64,000 nucleotides of DNA, taken from assembly GCA_011391125.1 (NCBI GenBank), contig JAABRE010000002.1, forward strand, positions 52,541-116,540, in the 5' to 3' direction. The position numbers and the translations under genes are program-made. The notes below the pieces were generated by a model. The model made no database searches. It saw nothing but the letters and a program-made list of their open reading frames with translations, and was not told the DNA's origin. Below, piece by piece: positions 61,941-64,000 of the stretch; position 1 is the first letter of the stretch; each line of letters begins with the position of its first letter. The DNA comes from Synechococcales cyanobacterium S06 (GTDB taxonomy: Bacteria; Cyanobacteriota; Cyanobacteriia; Cyanobacteriales; JAABRE01).

Positions 61941-62102
61941 ATAGCATTTTCATTTGACATTTTGCCTCTCTTTCCCCCTCTCCCCAAGGGATGAGGGGGT
62001 AGGGGGTGAGGGGTAGATATTTTGCCTCTCTTTCCCCCTCTCCCCAAGGGATGAGGGGGTAGGGGGTGAGGGGTAGATCACCTTTAATCGGAAAGTGCTA
62101 TA
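61941..62102. mobile_element. MITE-like element, TATAGCA family, copy 3, with duplicated core (162 bp)
   Basis: In reverse orientation to copy 2: ATAGCATTTTCATTTGACAT at the left and CGGAAAGTGCTATA at the right, outer T lost on the left. The core (TTTGCCTCTCTTTCCCCCTC and on) is present twice in tandem with a 60-base period (61961 and 62021). Without the duplication the element would be 102 bases, the length of its relatives. Confidence 0.85.
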
Positions 62103-62150
62103 AACAAATATTATTTATTACCAGACAAGTCTATTAACAACAAAAGCCTA

Positions 62151-62630
62151 TTATTTATTACCGAAATTTTGACAATAATTTAAAACAGATTCAACGTGAC
62201 CTTTCACCTTAACTTTAGGCCAAATATAAGCAATATTTCCGTCAGGATTAATTAAAAAAGTCGATCGCACTACACCCATATATTCTTTACCCATAAACTT
62301 TTTTAATTGCCAAACACCGTAATTTTCCGCAATTTCATGGTGAGAATCTGATAATAAAGTAATAGATAAATTGTGTTTATCCCTAAATTTTTGATGGGAG
62401 GTAATGGAATCAGGACTAATACCAATAATTTTCACTCCTAAATTGATAAATTCCTGATGATAATTCGTAAAATCTTTTGCTTGAGTGGTACATCCGGGAG
62501 TATTATCTTTAGGATAAAAATAGATGAGCACCCACTGAGTTTTCAAGTCTTCTAAATTGAGCAAATTATTATCTTGATCTAAAGTTTTAAAAATTGGAGC
62601 TTTGTCACCGGGGCTTAAAAATTTACTCAT
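62151..62630 (-). CDS. Peroxiredoxin of the BCP/PrxQ family
   Basis: A thioredoxin-fold peroxidase that reduces hydroperoxides. The peroxidatic Cys is in YPKDNTPGCTTQAKDF (Cys47), followed by GISPDSITSHQKFRDKHNL and GVVRSTFLINPDGNI. The resolving Cys five residues on, present in alpha-type BCP/PrxQ, is Lys52 here; the only other Cys is near the C-terminus (LNYCQNFG). It may therefore work as a 1-Cys enzyme. Length is 159. Confidence 0.92.
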   Translation of the reverse strand: MSKFLSPGDKAPIFKTLDQDNNLLNLEDLKTQWVLIYFYPKDNTPGCTTQAKDFTNYHQEFINLGVKIIGISPDSITSHQKFRDKHNLSITLLSDSHHEIAENYGVWQLKKFMGKEYMGVVRSTFLINPDGNIAYIWPKVKVKGHVESVLNYCQNFGNK

Positions 62631-62690
62631 ATATCAATGATTTTTTTGTTACCATAATTATAAATATTAAAGCACATTGTTAAACAACTT

Positions 62691-63392
62691 ATGATTAATA
62701 TTCGTCAGGAAAACCAGAGAGGAAAAGCTAATTTGGGTTGGTTAGATACTCGTTACACATTCTCCTTTAGCAATTATTTTGATCCGAATTATATGGGTTT
62801 TAAAACCTTACGGGTTATTAATGAAGACAAAGTAAACCCCGGTGGTGGATTTCCTACCCATGGACACCAAGACATGGAAATCATCACCTATATTTTGCAA
62901 GGATCGTTAGAACATAAAGACAGTCTGGGTAATGGTTCAATAATTCGCCCTGGGGAAGTGCAACGGATGAGTGCGGGTACAGGAATTCAACACAGTGAGT
63001 TCAACCCTTCCGAAAACGAATCGGTGCATTTGCTACAAATTTGGATTATACCAGAGCAAAAAGACATAACACCCGGTTATGAGCAGAAAACCTTTACAGA
63101 AGCCCAAAAAAGGGGTAAATTGCGCTTAATTGGTTCTCAAGATGGCCGAGAAAATTCTGTGACTATTCATCAGGATGTTAACTTATATGCAACTTTACTG
63201 CAAAAAGGCGAAACTATTAGTCATAAAATCAATCCAGAAAGGGGAATTTGGGTACAAATAATTAGCGGTGAAATTAACTTAAATGATCACGTTTTATCTG
63301 CTGGAGATGGTGCCGCAATTACCGAAGAATCCAGTTTAATTATAACAGGAAATGCGGCTAATTCTGAACTTTTATTGTTTGATTTGGCGTGA
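62691..63392 (+). CDS. Pirin family bicupin protein
   Basis: The pirin N-terminal cupin motif is visible: PGGGFPTHGHQDMEIITYIL with its metal-binding His residues, then GEVQRMSAGTGIQHSEFNPS. The C-terminal cupin (GRENSVTIHQDVNLYATLLQ) completes it. Length is 233 (YhaK-like short pirin). Some relatives oxidise quercetin; the physiological role is unknown. It is divergent from the peroxiredoxin gene, 60 bases apart, suggesting shared stress regulation. Confidence 0.92.
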   Translation: MINIRQENQRGKANLGWLDTRYTFSFSNYFDPNYMGFKTLRVINEDKVNPGGGFPTHGHQDMEIITYILQGSLEHKDSLGNGSIIRPGEVQRMSAGTGIQHSEFNPSENESVHLLQIWIIPEQKDITPGYEQKTFTEAQKRGKLRLIGSQDGRENSVTIHQDVNLYATLLQKGETISHKINPERGIWVQIISGEINLNDHVLSAGDGAAITEESSLIITGNAANSELLLFDLA

Positions 63393-63409
63393 TAATTTAA
63401 GTTGGGAAT

Positions 63410-64000
63410 CTAGTTCTGGGTTTGTTTGATTTCTATTTCTTTAATAATTTTCATGGTTTCAATACTAACAGTTGTAACGCGCATTAATAAGTCGATCGCC
63501 TGTTCTTTGTAGTCAGCAAAACGATAGTTATTAAACATTTCTGCGATGGTGGAATCCTTGGGTTTTTTCTCTTTATATTGGTCTAATATCCACTCGATCG
63601 CACTACGATTTCCTAACTGATATTCCCAGGCAATTTCCGGGACATTTTCTAAGGTTGTCACCTCATCTATGAGAATTTGTCCCTTTGTTTTATCGGCTTT
63701 TAATTTGGGTTTTATAACCCCCCAACCCCCCTTGGAAAGGGTGGCTTTTTGTTCCCACTCTTGTAAAGGGGGGGTTAGGGGGGGTTTATCAATTCTTTTC
63801 AAAGGATAAGGTGTAATTGTCTCATAATTTAGGTGTAATTCCATTAATTTTTTACCCCAATTGTTCCACTGATTAAAGTCATCATAAAAGGGTATTCTTG
63901 GGAATTCTCGCTTCAAATTTAACTCATATTTTTCCCTGTATTTAGGGTTATGTAAAACTGCATAAATGTAATAAAATATGTCGAGTTTCGTGATTTCCCT
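63410..64000 (-). CDS. Type ISP restriction-modification enzyme, C-terminal specificity domain (partial)
   Basis: The frame is open to the right window edge: KLDIFYYIYAVLHNPKYREK, then NLKREFPRIPFYDDFNQW, and after a repeat-like insert PKLKADKTKGQILID, EYQLGNRSAIEWILDQYK and the end LMRVTTVSIETMKIIKEI. This is the target-recognition end of LlaBIII-like type ISP enzymes or related adenine methyltransferase fusions that carry nuclease, helicase and methylase parts upstream. Those parts are outside the window. An apparent start at 63916 (TTG) is not the real one. Confidence 0.85.
   Translation of the reverse strand, partial: REITKLDIFYYIYAVLHNPKYREKYELNLKREFPRIPFYDDFNQWNNWGKKLMELHLNYETITPYPLKRIDKPPLTPPLQEWEQKATLSKGGWGVIKPKLKADKTKGQILIDEVTTLENVPEIAWEYQLGNRSAIEWILDQYKEKKPKDSTIAEMFNNYRFADYKEQAIDLLMRVTTVSIETMKIIKEIEIKQTQN
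63717..63787. repeat. C/G-run inverted repeat inserted in frame in a coding region
   Basis: The segment starts AACCCCCCAACCCCCCTT and ends with its approximate complement AAGGGGGGGTTAGGGGGGGTT on the plus strand, so it has inverted ends. It codes for a PPLTPPLQEWEQKATLSKGG-type stretch that interrupts an otherwise conserved domain of the type ISP enzyme without breaking the frame. Confidence 0.7.

Noticed and set aside
1..64000. tRNA or rRNA genes
   Set aside because: No T-loop (GTTCGAATC-type) with matching acceptor stem and no rRNA signature was noticed on either strand; a covariance-model scan would be decisive.

Overview
The window comes from an AT-rich cyanobacterium, probably a unicellular or colonial chroococcalean. 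Photosynthetic and cyanobacterial marker genes show this: psaK, ndhH, ycf23, the pipX-pipY pair, cyanobacterial-type gshA and sepF, and a pilMNOQ cluster. Frequent HIP1-type GCGATCGC octamers agree. The genus cannot be fixed from sequence alone. No rRNA, tRNA, CRISPR array, prophage or intact insertion sequence was recognised. I see mostly core chromosome, with small accessory islands and many small repeats.

Layout. 0-5 kb: the start of accC, divergent from a pilT-family ATPase gene, which is followed by a SasA/KaiB-like domain protein, a GDSL/SGNH-like secreted protein and a Gfo/Idh/MocA oxidoreductase. 5-14 kb: a long minus-strand block holding a cyclic-nucleotide-binding protein, a nucleotide-transporter-like protein fused to HEAT-like repeats, a YihY/BrkB membrane protein, a CheA-type hybrid kinase and hemB. 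14-19 kb: yefM-yoeB, ycf23, a very small gene, an Rpn-like nuclease, queD, gshA and a small membrane protein. 19-25 kb: an anti-sigma/PP2C/response-regulator module next to rsmH, then ndhH. 24-33 kb is an accessory zone with Rpn, GmrSD-like and two Uma2 nucleases, a PanE-like reductase, an MscS channel and a 112-bp MITE. 33-40 kb: a solute-binding lipoprotein and the pilM-N-O-Q cluster. 40-46 kb: gltA, sixA, a DHH phosphoesterase, an HNH nuclease, alr, psaK and rpmF. 46-52 kb: a MerR-like/VWA pair, a VapC toxin with its partner, a RodZ-like protein, a pseudouridine synthase, a DUF2993 protein and an Rpn remnant truncated at a second copy of the MITE. 52-62 kb: thioesterase, Ski2-like helicase, der, ecfT, a chorismate-binding enzyme, pipX-pipY and sepF. 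62-64 kb: PrxQ-like peroxiredoxin, pirin, and the end of a type ISP restriction-modification enzyme.

How genes work together. The type IV pilus inner-membrane platform (PilM, PilN, PilO) and secretin (PilQ) form one operon, while a PilT retraction-type motor lies 32 kb away. The 19.4-22.2 kb module looks like a partner-switching circuit: a receiver-controlled PP2C phosphatase, an anti-sigma-like kinase and a NarL-type regulator. The der-ecfT-pipX-pipY-sepF stretch links nitrogen signalling (PipX bridges PII and NtcA) with PLP homeostasis, ribosome assembly and cell division. It includes a consensus NtcA box upstream of a structured region before sepF.

The most distinctive feature is the repeat content. 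Heptameric arrays are found beside many gene ends and several supply the stop codon. There are two MITE-like families: a 112-bp element with two copies, and a TATAGCA-ended element with three copies and exchangeable cores. Related palindromes sit at many 3' ends. One repeat appears to be inserted in frame in the restriction enzyme, and MITE copies mark the broken ends of an Rpn gene and perhaps of a small membrane ORF.
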